Shown here in pieces: positions 1-11,899 of a DNA stretch of 64,000 nt. Below the pieces are notes generated by a model. The model had not been told where the DNA came from. It made no database searches and saw only the letters and a list, made by a program, of their open reading frames with translations. Every line of letters begins with the position of its first letter. Position 1 is the first letter of the stretch. Made by a program: the position numbers and the translations under genes. This DNA comes from Ipomoea triloba (lineage: Eukaryota; Streptophyta; Magnoliopsida; Solanales; Convolvulaceae), in the NCBI RefSeq assembly GCF_003576645.1, contig NC_044916.1:15720562-15784561 (forward strand), in the 5' to 3' direction.

Positions 1-1857
1 ACCGTGGCCATGAAGAAGTTCGAGGACTTCAAGATGAAGCCAGGGGAGAGCATCGACAGCATGGAATCTCGTTTCATGAAGCTATCAATAGAGATCAGTG
101 ATCTCGAGAAGGAGATTCCACAAAAGGAGCTAAACCTGAAGGTCTTACGAGGCCTTACCAAGGAGTGGGAAATGAAGGTGATCACAATGCGTGATCACAG
201 GGATTTGAAGAACACCACAACCGACCAACTATTCAGAGATCTCAAAGCCTTCGAATTTGAGATGTTTCCAAGAGATGAGGACGTGGTGGACAGACGGAAT
301 GTGGCACTGGTTGCGGACCAACCAACCACCTCCTCAAGGTCAGATCCTAATTCCACTGATTTTTTATCTGACAAACAGTTTGCTTTCTTCATAAGAAAAT
401 TCAGGAAGTTCATGAAGAAGACACCGGAAAGCAACACAAGTTCACCTTCCTCCTCAAGAAGGAAAAATGAGAAATACACATCCAGAGGAATGGAGGAAGA
501 AGATCAAGGTCTATGCTACAACTGCAGGAGACCGGGGCACTTCAAGGCTGACTGTCCTTACCCTAAGGTAAGCAAGTATCAAGGCCTAGAAGGTAGGAAC
601 TCCAGGAGAAAGGAGGAACCTAAAGAGAAGCCAGCACAAAGTGGCTTCAAGGGAGATACAAAGAAACATCTGCGCAGAAAGGCGCTTGTTGCTGAGGAAC
701 TCGAGAGAACAATCGAGGAGTCCGAGACGTCGAGCTCCAGTGAAAGCAGCAGCAGCTCAGAGGATGAGAGGGGGCTCATCTGCTTATACACCGAGGAAGA
801 AGAGAATCAATGCCTAATGGCCATTGACAATGAGGTAACCTCTACTTCCACATCTCGCTGCTCTACTTCTACCTCTCGTTGTTCTTCTTTCAGAAGCGAT
901 GAAGATCCCTTTGAGATGCTTGAAACATTTAAAAGGGATCTCGCAGTCGCTAATAGCACTCATGCCAAAATCAGGGAAGAAAACAGCAAGCTAACTGCTG
1001 AAAGAGATATGCTTAAGAACGTCTCGAAAGAGAATTCGGAGCTAACTCTCAAAGTAAGTGAGTTAGAAGCTAAAATAATCCAACTAACTAAAGAGTGCAA
1101 AACTCGAGAGATCACAGAAAATGATCTTAGAAAGGTTATAGCATCATACTCTAATTCCTCCAAAGCTATGGAGAAAATGGTGAATGATCACAGACCTACA
1201 AGTGATAGAACCGGGCTAGGGTTCCATCGAGACCATCTCTCGAGAAATAAACAGACCAATGGTTTGGGAACTTCAAGAAATGGAGGATCTCAACCCAAAC
1301 CAAATAAAGGTCATAAAGGACCAACAGAAAAGACCAGAGTAGCTATTCATAAACCGTCCCTATACACCAGCAATGGAAAGTATAGGAAAGCTACGAAGAA
1401 TGGCCGGGTAAACAATATCGAGAGATCACCTTGCTATCTCTCGCAAGGCCATTCCAAGTACAAAAAGAGCTACACTCCATATAATGCACCTCAAGGCAAA
1501 TATGGAAGGTCTGAGATCCACATAGTTAGGAACTCACGGATGGAGAAAGGAAGACTCTATCCATCTAGTGAGAATTGGTCATCAAATCACAAGTTCTGGA
1601 AGAAACCTCACTTTCAGCAATTTCACATGACCAAACAGCGTATGAAAGGCATGGTGCATAAGCCGGTCGAAAAGTCTCTACCTAAGTTGATTTATGCACC
1701 AAAAAGGGCTAAAACATTTGCTAGCATTCCTTATAATTATCAAACGTACAATGGCTACATTGCGCCTAGGCCTGGAATAATGGGCACAAGGTATAAATGG
1801 ATGCCTAAACTCACTAACCCACCAGGACCCAAAGTTTGGGTACCTAAACTTGCTTGA
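1..1857 (+). CDS. gag: Sirevirus gag (N-terminus outside window)
   Basis: This is the structural nucleocapsid protein that packages the element RNA. The frame is already open at base 1, so the true start lies upstream. The first ~90 residues visible look like the C-terminal half of the UBN2/copia gag domain. A CX2CX4HX4C zinc knuckle ([14 protein letters not shown]) sits around residue 175. It is followed by a serine/glutamate-rich acidic stretch, a predicted coiled coil (about residues 310-390) and a basic, tyrosine-rich tail ending [10 protein letters not shown]. The frame ends at TGA 1855-1857. The pol frame is -1 relative to this one and overlaps it by only about 10 bases. Confidence 0.85.
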   Translation, partial: TVAMKKFEDFKMKPGESIDSMESRFMKLSIEISDLEKEIPQKELNLKVLRGLTKEWEMKVITMRDHRDLKNTTTDQLFRDLKAFEFEMFPRDEDVVDRRNVALVADQPTTSSRSDPNSTDFLSDKQFAFFIRKFRKFMKKTPESNTSSPSSSRRKNEKYTSRGMEEEDQGLCYNCRRPGHFKADCPYPKVSKYQGLEGRNSRRKEEPKEKPAQSGFKGDTKKHLRRKALVAEELERTIEESETSSSSESSSSSEDERGLICLYTEEEENQCLMAIDNEVTSTSTSRCSTSTSRCSSFRSDEDPFEMLETFKRDLAVANSTHAKIREENSKLTAERDMLKNVSKENSELTLKVSELEAKIIQLTKECKTREITENDLRKVIASYSNSSKAMEKMVNDHRPTSDRTGLGFHRDHLSRNKQTNGLGTSRNGGSQPKPNKGHKGPTEKTRVAIHKPSLYTSNGKYRKATKNGRVNNIERSPCYLSQGHSKYKKSYTPYNAPQGKYGRSEIHIVRNSRMEKGRLYPSSENWSSNHKFWKKPHFQQFHMTKQRMKGMVHKPVEKSLPKLIYAPKRAKTFASIPYNYQTYNGYIAPRPGIMGTRYKWMPKLTNPPGPKVWVPKLA

Positions 1858-4800
1858 TTTCCTTGCAGGACACCAGGGACGTGTGGTTCATTGACAGTGG
1901 ATGTTCGAGACATATGACTGGAAATCTAACACTGCTTGAGAACATCCAACCTATCGAAGGTCCCTTGGTGACATTTGGCGACAACGAGAAGAAGGGGCGC
2001 ACAAGAGCTGTTGGTGAAATCCAAAAGAATGAGCTGGTTATTAAAGGAGTGTCCTACGTTGAGGGGCTCAAGTTCAATCTCCTTAGTACAAGCCAGTTCT
2101 GTGACAAGGGCCACAAAGTTGTCTTCACCAAAAGCAAATGCCAGATTATGAGCGAGGAATCTCTCGAAGTCGTCTTGGAAGCAGCAAGGAAAGGAAACAT
2201 GTACATAGTGGATTGGAGGTCTGCAAAACCATCCCTATGTATGCTAGCAAGGAGCAAGGAAGATTTATGCTGGGATTGGCATAGTAAGCTTAGTCATCTG
2301 AACTTCAAGACTATCAACAAGCTTACTAAGAGGAACTTAGTGGAAGGACTGCCCAAAGTGACGTTTCGAAAGGATAAAATCTGTGAGGCATGTCAACGTT
2401 GCAAACAGATCAAATCCTCTTTCAAGAGCAAAGCCGAGACATCATCCACTAGACCATTAAGTCTTCTTCACATGGACTTATTTGGCCCAGTGGATCCACC
2501 CAGCATAAAGGGAAAGAAGTACACTCTTGTGGTAGTGGATGACTACACAAGATTCACTTGGACCGTGTTCTTAACCAAGAAAAGCGAGACAAAAATTGCC
2601 CTATCAAATCTCTTGAAACAAGTTCAAGTTGAAAAGGAAGTCTCGATACTAAAGATCCGGTCAGATCAAGGTGGAGAGTTCGTTAATCAAGTAATCGAGA
2701 GCTACTGCAACGAGAACGGAATTCATCATCAACTGTCAGCTGCTCGAACACCTCAACAAAACGGGGTTGCTGAAAGAAGGAACAGAACTCTCAAAGAAGC
2801 CGCAAGGACCATGCTCTCGCAAGCCAACATATCACAAGGATTTTGGGCAGAAGCAATCAACACAGCGTGCTATACCCAAAATCGGTCCTTGATCGTGAAA
2901 GGAGTTGGAAAGACTCCATATGAGTTGTGGAATGAAAGAAAACCGAATGTAAGCCACTTCCACACATTCGGGTGCAAATGCTATATCCACAACAATGGGA
3001 AGGCTCAACGAAGAACTTTTGAAGAAAAGGCAGATGATGGAGTATTTCTGGGATACTCATCGACAAGCAAAGCATTCAGAGTCTTCAACAAGCGGAGTTT
3101 GGTGGTTGAAGAGTCCATACATGTTACCTTTGATGAAAGGGCATCAACAGATCAACCATCAAAGACAACGGAAGCAGCTGAGGAAGATCAGCCAGAGTCT
3201 ATCGAGAGATCAAACTTACCTCTCGAAGACAAGCAGTCGATAGTTCGAGACGTAGCGGAACTCCAGTCAGAATCAGATGATGAAGAGTCTACCAAGAAGA
3301 AAGCTCCTGACTCAGTTGATCAAATCCAGATCATAGATGTTCAAACCACATCTCAACCTTCAACGGAAGTATCAACTGAGGAGCCACAACCCGACCTAAG
3401 ATGGCTGAGAAGTCACCCTGCTGATCAAGTGATTGGAGATGTACGTGACAGAGTTCGAACCAGATCAGCATACAGAGAAAGCATGTTTGCTTGCTTTCTA
3501 TCTCAAATAGAGCCTAAGGTGATCGATGAGGCTCTATGTGATCCAGATTGGGTGCAAGCCATGCAAGAGGAACTTCATCAGTTTGAACGGAACGATGTTT
3601 GGGAACTAGTTCCGAGACCTCATCATCAGAATGTCATTGGTACAAAGTGGGTTTTCAGAAACAAGATGAATGAGGATGGAGTTATTGTTAGGAACAAGGC
3701 CAGACTTGTTGCCAAAGGCTATTGTCAGGAGGAAGGAATAGATTTTGATGAAACCTTCGCTCCAGTGGCACGTCTCGAAGCCATACGCATCTTTCTCGCA
3801 TATGCCGCCTTCAAAGACTTTAAGGTATATCAAATGGATGTCAAGAGCGCTTTTCTGAACGGACTTCTCGAAGAAGAGGTGTACGTTGAACAACCTCCGG
3901 GTTTCTTGAAGGACGTAGGAGCTGACAAAGTATACAAGTTGAAGAAGGCACTCTACGGCTTAAAGCAAGCTCCAAGAGCTTGGTACGATACCTTATCCTC
4001 TTTTCTACTTCAGTGTGGGTTCACCAAAGGCCTAGTGGACAAAACATTGTTTAGGATTAAGGATGGGGATCACATCTTATTGGTGCAAATCTATGTGGAC
4101 GATATCATTTTTGGTAGCACCAATCCAGACTTGTGCGAGAAGTTCTCCAGTTTGATGAAAGGAAAGTTCGAGATGAGCATGATGGGAGAGCTCAACTACT
4201 TCCTTGGACTACAAGTGAGACAGCTTAAGGAAGGTATCTTCATCAACCAGGAGAAATACACCAAGGATCTGCTCAGGAAATACAACATAGAAGGGAAATC
4301 CTCAGTCAAAGTACCTATGGGAACCTCTCTACGTATCGATGTCAACAGCGAAGGTCGAGAGGTCGATCAAACCACTTATCGAGGTATCATCGGATCTCTT
4401 CTTTATTTAACTGCAAGTAGACCAAACATATCCTTTGCAGTAGGTGTATGTGCTAGATTTCAGGCAAGTCCTAAGGAAAGTCACCTAAATGCATCCAAAA
4501 AGATTCTTAGATATCTAAAGGGTACGCAGAGTGTTGGACTCTGGTATTCGAAAGGTGGATCTTTCGAACTTATGGGTTATTCAGATGCGGACTTTGCCGG
4601 TTGTAAGATAGATCGAAAGAGCACATCAGGGACATGTCAGTTTCTAGGTGGAAGACTTGTCTCATGGTTTAGCAAGAAACAACATTCGATAGCTACAAGC
4701 ACTGCTGAGGCAGAATATGTAGCAGCTGGAAGTTGTTGTGCTCAGATCTTATGGATGAAGCAACAGCTAATGGATTATGGTGTTGAGTGTAAGGAGGTTA

Positions 4801-5036
4801 AAATTATGTGTGACAATACAAGTGCTATTGCCATCACCCACAACCCAGTGTTACACTCCAGAACAAAGCATATTGATATTAAGTATCACTTCATCCGAGA
4901 CCACGTTGAGAAAAAGGACATCACTTTGGAATATGTTGCAACGGAGGAGCAACTAGCAGATATTTTCACAAAAGCGTTATGTGAAAATAGATTCTCTCAA
5001 CTAAGGTTAGAATTGGGAATGATAGAGTTGGGTTGA
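1848..5036 (+). CDS. pol: Sirevirus pol polyprotein: protease, integrase, reverse transcriptase, RNase H
   Basis: The protein makes cDNA from element RNA and integrates it. Domains in order, counting residues from 1854: aspartic protease [10 protein letters not shown] (~13); integrase zinc finger with paired H and the CEACQRC motif (~140-180); integrase core acidic residues in HMDLFGP (~205), RSDQGGEF (~268) and GVAERRNRT (~303); reverse transcriptase with YVDDIIFG (~746); RNase H with SDADFAG (~909) and a terminal ADIFTKAL motif. No ATG is needed. The frame is open only from 1848 (TAA at 1845-1847) and must be reached from gag by a -1 shift, by splicing, or has been displaced by an indel. 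The domain set is complete with no internal stop. Confidence 0.92.
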   Translation, partial: TCLISLQDTRDVWFIDSGCSRHMTGNLTLLENIQPIEGPLVTFGDNEKKGRTRAVGEIQKNELVIKGVSYVEGLKFNLLSTSQFCDKGHKVVFTKSKCQIMSEESLEVVLEAARKGNMYIVDWRSAKPSLCMLARSKEDLCWDWHSKLSHLNFKTINKLTKRNLVEGLPKVTFRKDKICEACQRCKQIKSSFKSKAETSSTRPLSLLHMDLFGPVDPPSIKGKKYTLVVVDDYTRFTWTVFLTKKSETKIALSNLLKQVQVEKEVSILKIRSDQGGEFVNQVIESYCNENGIHHQLSAARTPQQNGVAERRNRTLKEAARTMLSQANISQGFWAEAINTACYTQNRSLIVKGVGKTPYELWNERKPNVSHFHTFGCKCYIHNNGKAQRRTFEEKADDGVFLGYSSTSKAFRVFNKRSLVVEESIHVTFDERASTDQPSKTTEAAEEDQPESIERSNLPLEDKQSIVRDVAELQSESDDEESTKKKAPDSVDQIQIIDVQTTSQPSTEVSTEEPQPDLRWLRSHPADQVIGDVRDRVRTRSAYRESMFACFLSQIEPKVIDEALCDPDWVQAMQEELHQFERNDVWELVPRPHHQNVIGTKWVFRNKMNEDGVIVRNKARLVAKGYCQEEGIDFDETFAPVARLEAIRIFLAYAAFKDFKVYQMDVKSAFLNGLLEEEVYVEQPPGFLKDVGADKVYKLKKALYGLKQAPRAWYDTLSSFLLQCGFTKGLVDKTLFRIKDGDHILLVQIYVDDIIFGSTNPDLCEKFSSLMKGKFEMSMMGELNYFLGLQVRQLKEGIFINQEKYTKDLLRKYNIEGKSSVKVPMGTSLRIDVNSEGREVDQTTYRGIIGSLLYLTASRPNISFAVGVCARFQASPKESHLNASKKILRYLKGTQSVGLWYSKGGSFELMGYSDADFAGCKIDRKSTSGTCQFLGGRLVSWFSKKQHSIATSTAEAEYVAAGSCCAQILWMKQQLMDYGVECKEVKIMCDNTSAIAITHNPVLHSRTKHIDIKYHFIRDHVEKKDITLEYVATEEQLADIFTKALCENRFSQLRLELGMIELG

Positions 5037-5236
5037 ATGGTCAAATCTTATCTTCTTGTATTTAGTGCCATGAACTGTTTCGCATGTGAGGGGCGGTTTC
5101 ATCAACTTTATGGCAGCTTTGGAGTTACACAAGCATTGAATGGTCATTCATATTGCATCCCGTGACTCAACAGTGGTAACCCTATTGGGCTATAAATAAG
5201 AGGGTTTCTTTCAGAAGTTCATACCATCAACTTCCC

Positions 5237-5732
5237 ATGGAGAAAAAGAAAGGAAAAGATGATGTTCCATTCTTTTATAGAGGAAAGAAACCGGCAGTCA
5301 AGTCCAAAGATTTTCAAGGAGAAAACTATCCAGAATCAACGAAGGGTGAACAGATTACGGAGCTTCCTGATAATCCAAGCAAGTATCCTATTCCCATCCA
5401 AGGTGAATGGATCCCCAAATACGAGGAAATCCACAACGATGGGATACTGGAATCGGGAAGAGAGTCTTGCACAAGAGGGACTCCTACTGCTGCACATTCT
5501 GGAAAAGGGCCTTCCTCAACCAAATGGAGAACCAAGGGAAATGGAGAGGAAGACCAGATGGGACTTTCTGAGGTCAGCAGCAGTCAAAGGGGTGATCATA
5601 ACTAATCCAAAGACACTAAGAGGATTAGCGATGAAGATGGTCACTCCCAACTATAGTAAGCAGCTCCGGAGAGAAGAACAAGAAAAGGGAATAGCCACCC
5701 CCAGTTCTGTTATTAGACAAATAGGACTTTAG
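5237..5732 (+). other. Small overlapping ORFs between pol and the long 3' ORF, uncertain coding
   Basis: An ATG at 5237 opens a 122-codon lysine-rich frame ending at 5605. A second frame, 5259-5732 (157 codons), overlaps it. Neither shows a domain I recognise. One reading is a single former ORF with an indel near 5560-5600, because the first frame looks more protein-like early and the second later. Equally they may be non-coding spacer of the Sirevirus. Confidence 0.25.
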
Positions 5733-6029
5733 ATGGCTAGTTCCCGCCTTAACGATAGATTCCTATTAGGCTGACCAAGGCCAAACAAAAGTTTCTAGGG
5801 AATTTAATAGGATATTGATTCATATGTAATGTATCTGGAAATCACTAAATGAACTTAAGGATATGTTCCAAGTGATATCTTTTAAATGAATCAAACTTGT
5901 TTCTCTCGCAATCTGTGTTCGAAAGGTAGTTCGAGAGGTCACCCGATCAGTTTGTCTACATACATTATGTCTCGAAGAAGGGTAGTTCGAGAGGTCACTT
6001 CGAAAGATAACAAACTGATATCTCTGAAA

Positions 6030-6196
6030 GGAGGAATAAGGAGGGTTAGGGATCAAAGGGAAGATCCCTAACCAGATCAAGATGGAGGAATAAGGAGGGT
6101 TAGGGATCAATCACTCAGGGGGAAGATCCTTAACCAGATCAAGACGGAAGAATAAGGAGGTTTAGGGATCAATCACTCAGGGGGAAGATCCTTAAA
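6030..6196 (+). repeat. Three tandem copies of a ~54-62 bp unit with G-rich, PPT-like tracts
   Basis: Units begin at 6030, 6084 and 6146 with GGAGGAATAAGGAGGGTTAG or a close variant and share the segment AGGGATCAATCACTCAGG. Each has a purine-rich tract such as CAGGGGGAAGATCC, resembling the true polypurine tract at 10532. The repeat lies in the spacer between pol and the long 3' ORF. Multiple PPT-like tracts are described for Sireviruses (family knowledge). A role here is inference. Confidence 0.75.
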
Positions 6197-6670
6197 CTCA
6201 TGAGGAAGATCATTCACCTTCGAAAGGTGAATTTGATAAGCTCAACGGATATATGAGGTGGAACGGCTATCTTTGGACATAAATGCTAGCCACGTGGTCA
6301 TCGGTTACTGACGGTTTTTCGCACTTAAGGGCATTATCTTGATTAGTGGGAGCATGCTTATTTTAAAATATCAATACTCCACTGTCTCAAAGCTTAAACC
6401 GTTCTATACTTTACCGAAATACCCTTACCAAAATACCTTATAAGCTGACCGTTATCAGGGGTATTTCTGACTTCTCACATCTTTTAAATCAACCGGGATC
6501 CTTCCACGGGTCAAACTCTCAACCCTACCCATATATCCAACCCGAATCCGCCTAATATAAAAGCAAAATCCTTCTTCTTTACCCGGATTCAAACTCAAAA
6601 CCATATACCCAAAATCCCCAAATCCTTAGACACTGTACACATTCCCTCCAAAACACACAAACTTTCTTCA

Positions 6671-9600
6671 ATGGCGTCTGAATCATCATCTTCTTCATCT
6701 TCATCTTCATCCTCCAGTGCATACCAGAGAGAGCTAGACCACATACGCTCTCAGATTAAACAAGTCAAGGCGGGAAGCATCCTTGACAAAGATGGCTTCA
6801 TCACCCACTCGCCAAATCCAACAATGGCGGAGAGAGTCTTGAAGAAATTTGAGAAGGCAGGACTAATGCGGTACATGACGCATGACTACCGAACCATTCA
6901 TGACCTCGACTACACAGAATGGTTCGCTCATGCCAAGGTCACGAAGGGCAAGATTGAAAGCCGCTTCAACGAAATAGACATAACAATCTCTGTGGGTGAT
7001 TTACGAGCAGCATTCGACTTTGCTACGTCGGAGGAGGCAGTCAAGCACCTATCGGACTACAACATGGATAAGCAGGAGTTTTGGGACAAAATCCGATTGG
7101 AGACTGCACCACCCAGAGCATCCTCTGCCCTCCGCAGATTTCATTTGAAGGAGAGGTTTGCCCTAGCCGCCGAGCTCATCATAAAATTCATCCTCGGCAA
7201 GGTGTCCGGAACAGACGAAGTCAATCTGGACACTCTGAAAATCCTCCACGCCATCTGGAACAACAACAAGTTGGACTGGGCTCACATCATCTTCGACTGC
7301 CTCAAACACCAAGTGCAGAGCTCAGTTTCCAACTCCGACCTGACAATCTACAAAAAGGTTGGTTTTGGCTTTGTTGTTCAATTTCTATTGAGACTGAAGG
7401 GCTTCGAACTGAGGGAAGGGCGAGAGGTTCATCGGAATACCTATATGGGTAGAACGAAACCTCAAGCTAAGGCAAAAGGTGCTAAGGATGCATCTTCACC
7501 CTCAAAGCCTAAGGGAAGGGGCAAAAGGAAAGCCCCAGCTAAGGAGAAGCGCTCTGATGACGAGCTTTTGGACACCCCAGTCAAGAGGGTTGAATTGAAA
7601 AGGAAGGCCAAGAGGACCAAGACTGCTGCTGTCACCCAGGTTCGAGAGGTGACACCGTCCGTTATACAAGTACCATTTGAGGACAGGGCACAAGCCCAGG
7701 GGGAACCTCAGGCTACACTGGCCACTGAGGTTGAGAGAGTGCCCCCTACCAAGTCCCTGTCAGGAACTTTAAGTGTTGATATACTTGCTGTTGATGGTGC
7801 TGAGGATGTTGATGAATCTGTTGGTTTGCCTCAAGAGGAGGCTCGAGAAGTTGAAGGTACTGGGATCAGTGATCCAGTACAGGGTATTGTTGAGGAACCA
7901 CGACAGGTGGTTCGAGAGGTAGATATTCCAGCAGCTGAAGATCTAGACTGTGTGGTGGCTGCTGATGGTCAGGGCACTGTGGTCAGGAACCCAGTGCAAG
8001 CTTTTCTGAATGATGGGTTGACACATGATCTCTCGGTTGTTCGAGAGATAACTGAACAAGCTGTGGAGTGTGCATCAGCAACAGAAATCCTACCTGCTGA
8101 CTCTGATGAGCTGAATGCTGAAATCACATCTCGATTGAATCAAAGTGTTGAGAATGTATCGAGTTTGGACGACTTCTCCAGAGTACTTCGCTGGATCAAC
8201 TGGAGAACAGGTCCCTTTGATCAATTGATCTCAAGAGCAGCAGAGATGGAGGCTGAGGAACGATTTGCACTAAACTGGTTAGATCTCACTGAAATCCCAG
8301 CCGACGAGCTTCAAAACCGTGCCCATGAGATGCAAGTAATCAGGAGTAATCTTGGTCGATCTGACAAAGGAAAGGGCATAGCTGTTGATGCACAAGAAGA
8401 TGAAGCCGAGCCTGAAGAAGATCCTGAACTAGATGCTCAATTTCGAGAGGATATCAGGCTTGCCACAGCAATATCCTTGGGACAAAGTGTAGAACACACG
8501 AGAGGTCCAGGAGAGACCTCTGGGGTTGCTCGAGATGATGCTGACACTCCTACTCCAACTGCAGCAATCCCCTTGTCCCAAGTGAGTGAATCTGCTCTAG
8601 AAGACCAGGTAGCTTCGAGAGGTGAATCCGAGACCTCTGAAGCACATGAGGTGGCACCTAACTCTGTCTTACTACTGCCACCACCTGAGTCCACACCCTC
8701 GAATGCAACAGATGAAGCTCAGACAGTTCGAGAGGGTGAAATTTTGTTGCTCCAACTCCCAGGCTTTCCCATCGATATGGTTAATAGGGAAAGGTGGAGT
8801 GCACCAGTTGCTCCTGAGATAATAGATATTCCAGACTCACCAGAGCATACTGAAGTGCAAACAAGTGAGCAACAAGAGCAGAATGAGGAGAACCCTGCTG
8901 GTTCGAGAGTTGAGGTTCAAGAAGGTGGAAACCGGGAAGCACCTGCCGATGAATCAACTCCTCCAGTAGATGATCACGTTCCCAGCACTGGTTCGAGAGG
9001 TAGTGTTGAGGGGGAACCTCAATCAGATGGAAACCGGGAAGCATCTGATGCAGAGACTCCCACCTTGGCCAATCCTACCTTACCAGCAGCTGAAGCTGAG
9101 GCTCCAGGTTCGAGAGGTGAAGAGCAAGAAGTGATCCATCCCTCAGGTGGAAACCGGGAAGCACCTGATATGGAGCTACCTTCGAGCTCTGATCCCAGTG
9201 TCCCTGCTGAACCTCAGGAAGTCAGTCGAGAGGTGGAATCACGAATGCAAGTCATGGGTGGAAATCTGGAAGCACCCAAGTCCCCTCCGACTAGAGGTAC
9301 CACTCAATCTTCTTCTCCTTCTTCTTCTGACTTTGATCAACAGGCCGAACGAGCTTTCATTGGCGAGGTGCGTCAATTCATGGCTGATCAATCTCAGAGG
9401 ATGGCTCAACTTGAGCATGTACTTGCTGTTGTTCGAAACGCTGCAATACCTGTGACTGGCTCCGGTGACTCCCAAGCCAATCACGAAGAACTTCTCGAAC
9501 AAGCAGTGTGGGCTGAGAATGCAGCACAAAGGGCTGCGGATGAGGCTGCGGTAGCTCGAGCAGAGACTGAAAGGATGAGAACTGAGTTCGCCGAGTTACG

Positions 9601-10288
9601 AGCAGAACTTCAAGCCCACCAACGCTCAAGTGAACTTCGACAGGATGTGATGCAAACCATACTCACTGACCTGTCGCACCAAATGCCTGCCCAAATCCAT
9701 GCACTCTTCGACGGTTTGTCCTCCTTACTTTCCCTCCGGTATGATGCCAACAAGGGGGAAAAGAAGACTCAGGGAGGGACTTCAACCAGCAAGAAGAGGG
9801 CGGCAAGTGAACCAGCTGGACCTCCTCCTCCTCCAAAAGTTCCAAAGTCAACAAGAAAACAAATGGAGGAAGCTGAAAGAGCAGATATGTTAAGGATCCA
9901 GCGTTCACTGGAAATAGGAGAAAGAAGAGAAGAAGACAAGGAAATCAGAAGAAAGAAATAAGAACAACAAACAGCCAAAGAGAAGAGAGACAAGCTACTC
10001 CTACAGAGCTACAAGGCAGGGACCAAAGAAGACTCAAACGAATATCTTCATGGAATCATAGTAAGTCTTCTTACCAAAACTGACTTAGCTCTTCATAGCG
10101 GTCTCACTCTTCCGGAATGCATCGAATGGTGGAGAGATGGGGTGATTGAAGGCAACTTCATAGGTGAAGCCTTTGTCAATTACCTTCACCTGGATATATC
10201 AAACGAATATCTAGAGCAGGTGAACTTTGAAGACCTCCACAAGACACGAGCAGCCATAAACGAGAAGAGGAAAGCGAATAAGCAGTAA
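6671..10288 (+). CDS. Sirevirus additional (env-like) long ORF, interrupted by one in-frame TAA
   Basis: The ORF starts at ATG 6671 with a poly-serine run and is open for 1096 codons to TAA 9959-9961. Past that stop the same frame stays open for 108 more codons and ends at TAA 10286-10288, so the original product was probably about 1205 residues. Residues ~20-260 form a folded-looking domain like those in plant transposon-encoded proteins. Then come a basic linker, a long acidic disordered region with degenerate repeats (GSR..GGNREAP, four units within ~8897-9280), and a C-terminal coiled coil (~residues 895-1000). I see no clear signal peptide or transmembrane helix, so an envelope role is not supported by sequence. 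Its function is unknown. Confidence 0.75.
8897..9280 (+). repeat. Degenerate tandem repeat inside the env-like ORF
   Basis: Four units start near 8897, 8989, 9106 and 9222. Each opens with (GG)TTCGAGAGGT or a variant and contains GGTGGAAACCGGGAAGCACC or a near copy. At protein level the unit is GSR-x-x-E...GGNREAP, about 31-39 residues. The reading frame is kept throughout, so the repeat expanded as coding sequence. Confidence 0.75.
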
Positions 10289-10531
10289 GCTCTCGATGTC
10301 TACATGCATTCGAATTTGATGTTGTTCTTTATCTTCTCTCTTTTCTGCTAAAGCCCTGTAAAACACTCCTGTTATGATAATATATATATCTTTTGTTGGG
10401 GTGTTGCGTGAGTTTGGTTATTCTTGCTTTAGTAGATCAGTTGTCAAACTTACCATATGCGCTGAAAATAAAATCAATGCTTTTTCTTTTTCAAATCAGC
10501 CATATAAGTAAGTATAAGTGTTGGCATCATC

Positions 10532-10545
10532 AAAAAGGGGGAAAT
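10532..10545 (+). other. Polypurine tract of the Sirevirus
   Basis: The tract AAAAAGGGGGAAAT lies immediately before the LTR start TGTTAGGAAC. This is the expected priming site for plus-strand DNA synthesis. Confidence 0.85.
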
Positions 10546-11830
10546 TGTTAGGAACATCATGTAATAGGTTTTGATGATACCAACTGTTAAGTAAGAATCC
10601 CCAAGTCTCGATACATAGGCAAAACAATGTAAGTTCGATAAGTAAACTAAGAGCGAAAATACAACCGGGTAATTTGAGCTCAACTCGGGAAATATTTAAG
10701 CTTAAGGTAAACTTGTTTGAACAACTTAGAAGTTTTCGTGTTGTAAGCAAACAGATAGATCAGAAGCAGGCACGAGACAACTCTGGAGGAATAAGGGTCT
10801 ACGAGACATCAACTAAGTCTCGAGACACAAGCCAAGTTCGAGAGGTAAGGACCTCTCGATATACCTATCGAGTTCGAGACGTAAAGAATATTCGAGAGAT
10901 AGACCTCTCGATACATGGGATTGAAACATCAAGTGGTCGAGACATCTTTTATGGTCTCGATAAACCGGCACTTCTCCAAGAGGCTGAATGTTAGTCAACA
11001 TGTGCAGATAAAATACTCTAAGTTTGGAGAAGAAGAATATCATGGAGATAAAATATTGAAGAGGTGCTGAGCGGGAGGTTTCAAAATGGACGGAAGTGGA
11101 TGACACGTCAGACCTCCACCACAAACGGTCAAGAAGTGCACCAATCCTGAAGTGGTCAGATTCCCCAAACAAGGAATGATGGGAACATAAAAAGAGTAAC
11201 TTTATCCAAAAGAAGCAAGTGAAGCATGAACTCAAGAAAGTGGAATATGGAATATTCACTACAAAACAAAAGGCTCAAGTTACAAGACCACTACTCCATG
11301 AAAAATGCTGAAATTGTGCAAAGACCCATGTTCGGCGTGGGAGACCAATTTCAAACGGAATAGTTTTCCCTCCAACGGAACTATTCTTCTACTCTCATAT
11401 ATAAGGACGTAAAGACACAGAACCTGAGGCTTGAGGCGGCTTGGTGATCAAAGCTCAAGCGCTCGATCATTGTACTAAAAAGGGAAGTTTTTAGTGCAAT
11501 CCTTCCAGGGAGTTTCTGGAAGAAGAGTGGAGTAGGCGGGTTGGCCGAACCACTTAAAAATCTCTCTTGCATTTACTTACTGTTTTCATCTCTCGCTAAC
11601 TTCTCGATTGCACTGCATATAATAACACCTCTCGAACTAACCCAAACTCGTGCTAACTAAAAGGGGATAACATTTCCGCTGCGCATAAAACTTTGTCTTC
11701 ACCTCGTGAGGTATCGAACCTAAACATCCTAAGTTCAATACACACGAGAGGTTGAAAAGATTTGCAAAATCTTATACAAGTCTATTCACCCCCCCCTCTA
11801 GACTTGTACCCCATCCCCTTGGGACCAACA
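10546..11830 (+). repeat. 3' LTR of the Sirevirus (1285 bp)
   Basis: The LTR begins TGTTAGGAAC directly after the polypurine tract and ends GGGACCAACA, giving TG...CA ends. It contains many copies of a TCGAGAG core in both orientations (10830-10960), often as near palindromes. A TATA-like TATATAAG is at 11398-11405 and is the likely transcription start region. The 5' LTR is outside the window, so insertion age cannot be estimated. Confidence 0.85.
11398..11405 (+). promoter_or_regulatory. Probable TATA box of the Sirevirus LTR
   Basis: TATATAAG lies about two thirds of the way through the LTR and is followed by GC-richer leader-like sequence. The position fits a U3/R border. Confidence 0.5.
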
Positions 11831-11899
11831 CTTGAGTCCTTTGCGCTCAGGTATGCGTGTTGCTAGGCTCACCGCGCTCTCTCGGGTGCGTTGGTGCTG

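Larger units (their letters stand above)
1..11830 (+). mobile_element. Sirevirus-type Ty1/copia retrotransposon, 5' end outside window
   Basis: The order is gag, protease-integrase-RT-RNase H, then a long extra ORF, a polypurine tract and a 3' LTR. Integrase before reverse transcriptase marks it as Ty1/copia. A long gag with a zinc knuckle, an additional large ORF after pol, and an LTR ending GGGACCAACA after the tract AAAAAGGGGGAAATTG fit the Sirevirus lineage (family knowledge). The 5' LTR, primer-binding site and gag start are upstream of base 1, so the target-site duplication cannot be checked. The gag-pol frame change and the stop inside the last ORF suggest the copy may be inactive. Confidence 0.88.

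Noticed and set aside
7502..9908. Several 60-100-codon ORFs on both strands
   Set aside because: Shadows of the long Sirevirus ORF caused by its biased composition.
6671..10288. True retroviral envelope gene
   Set aside because: No clear signal peptide, fusion peptide or transmembrane anchor; only its position is env-like.
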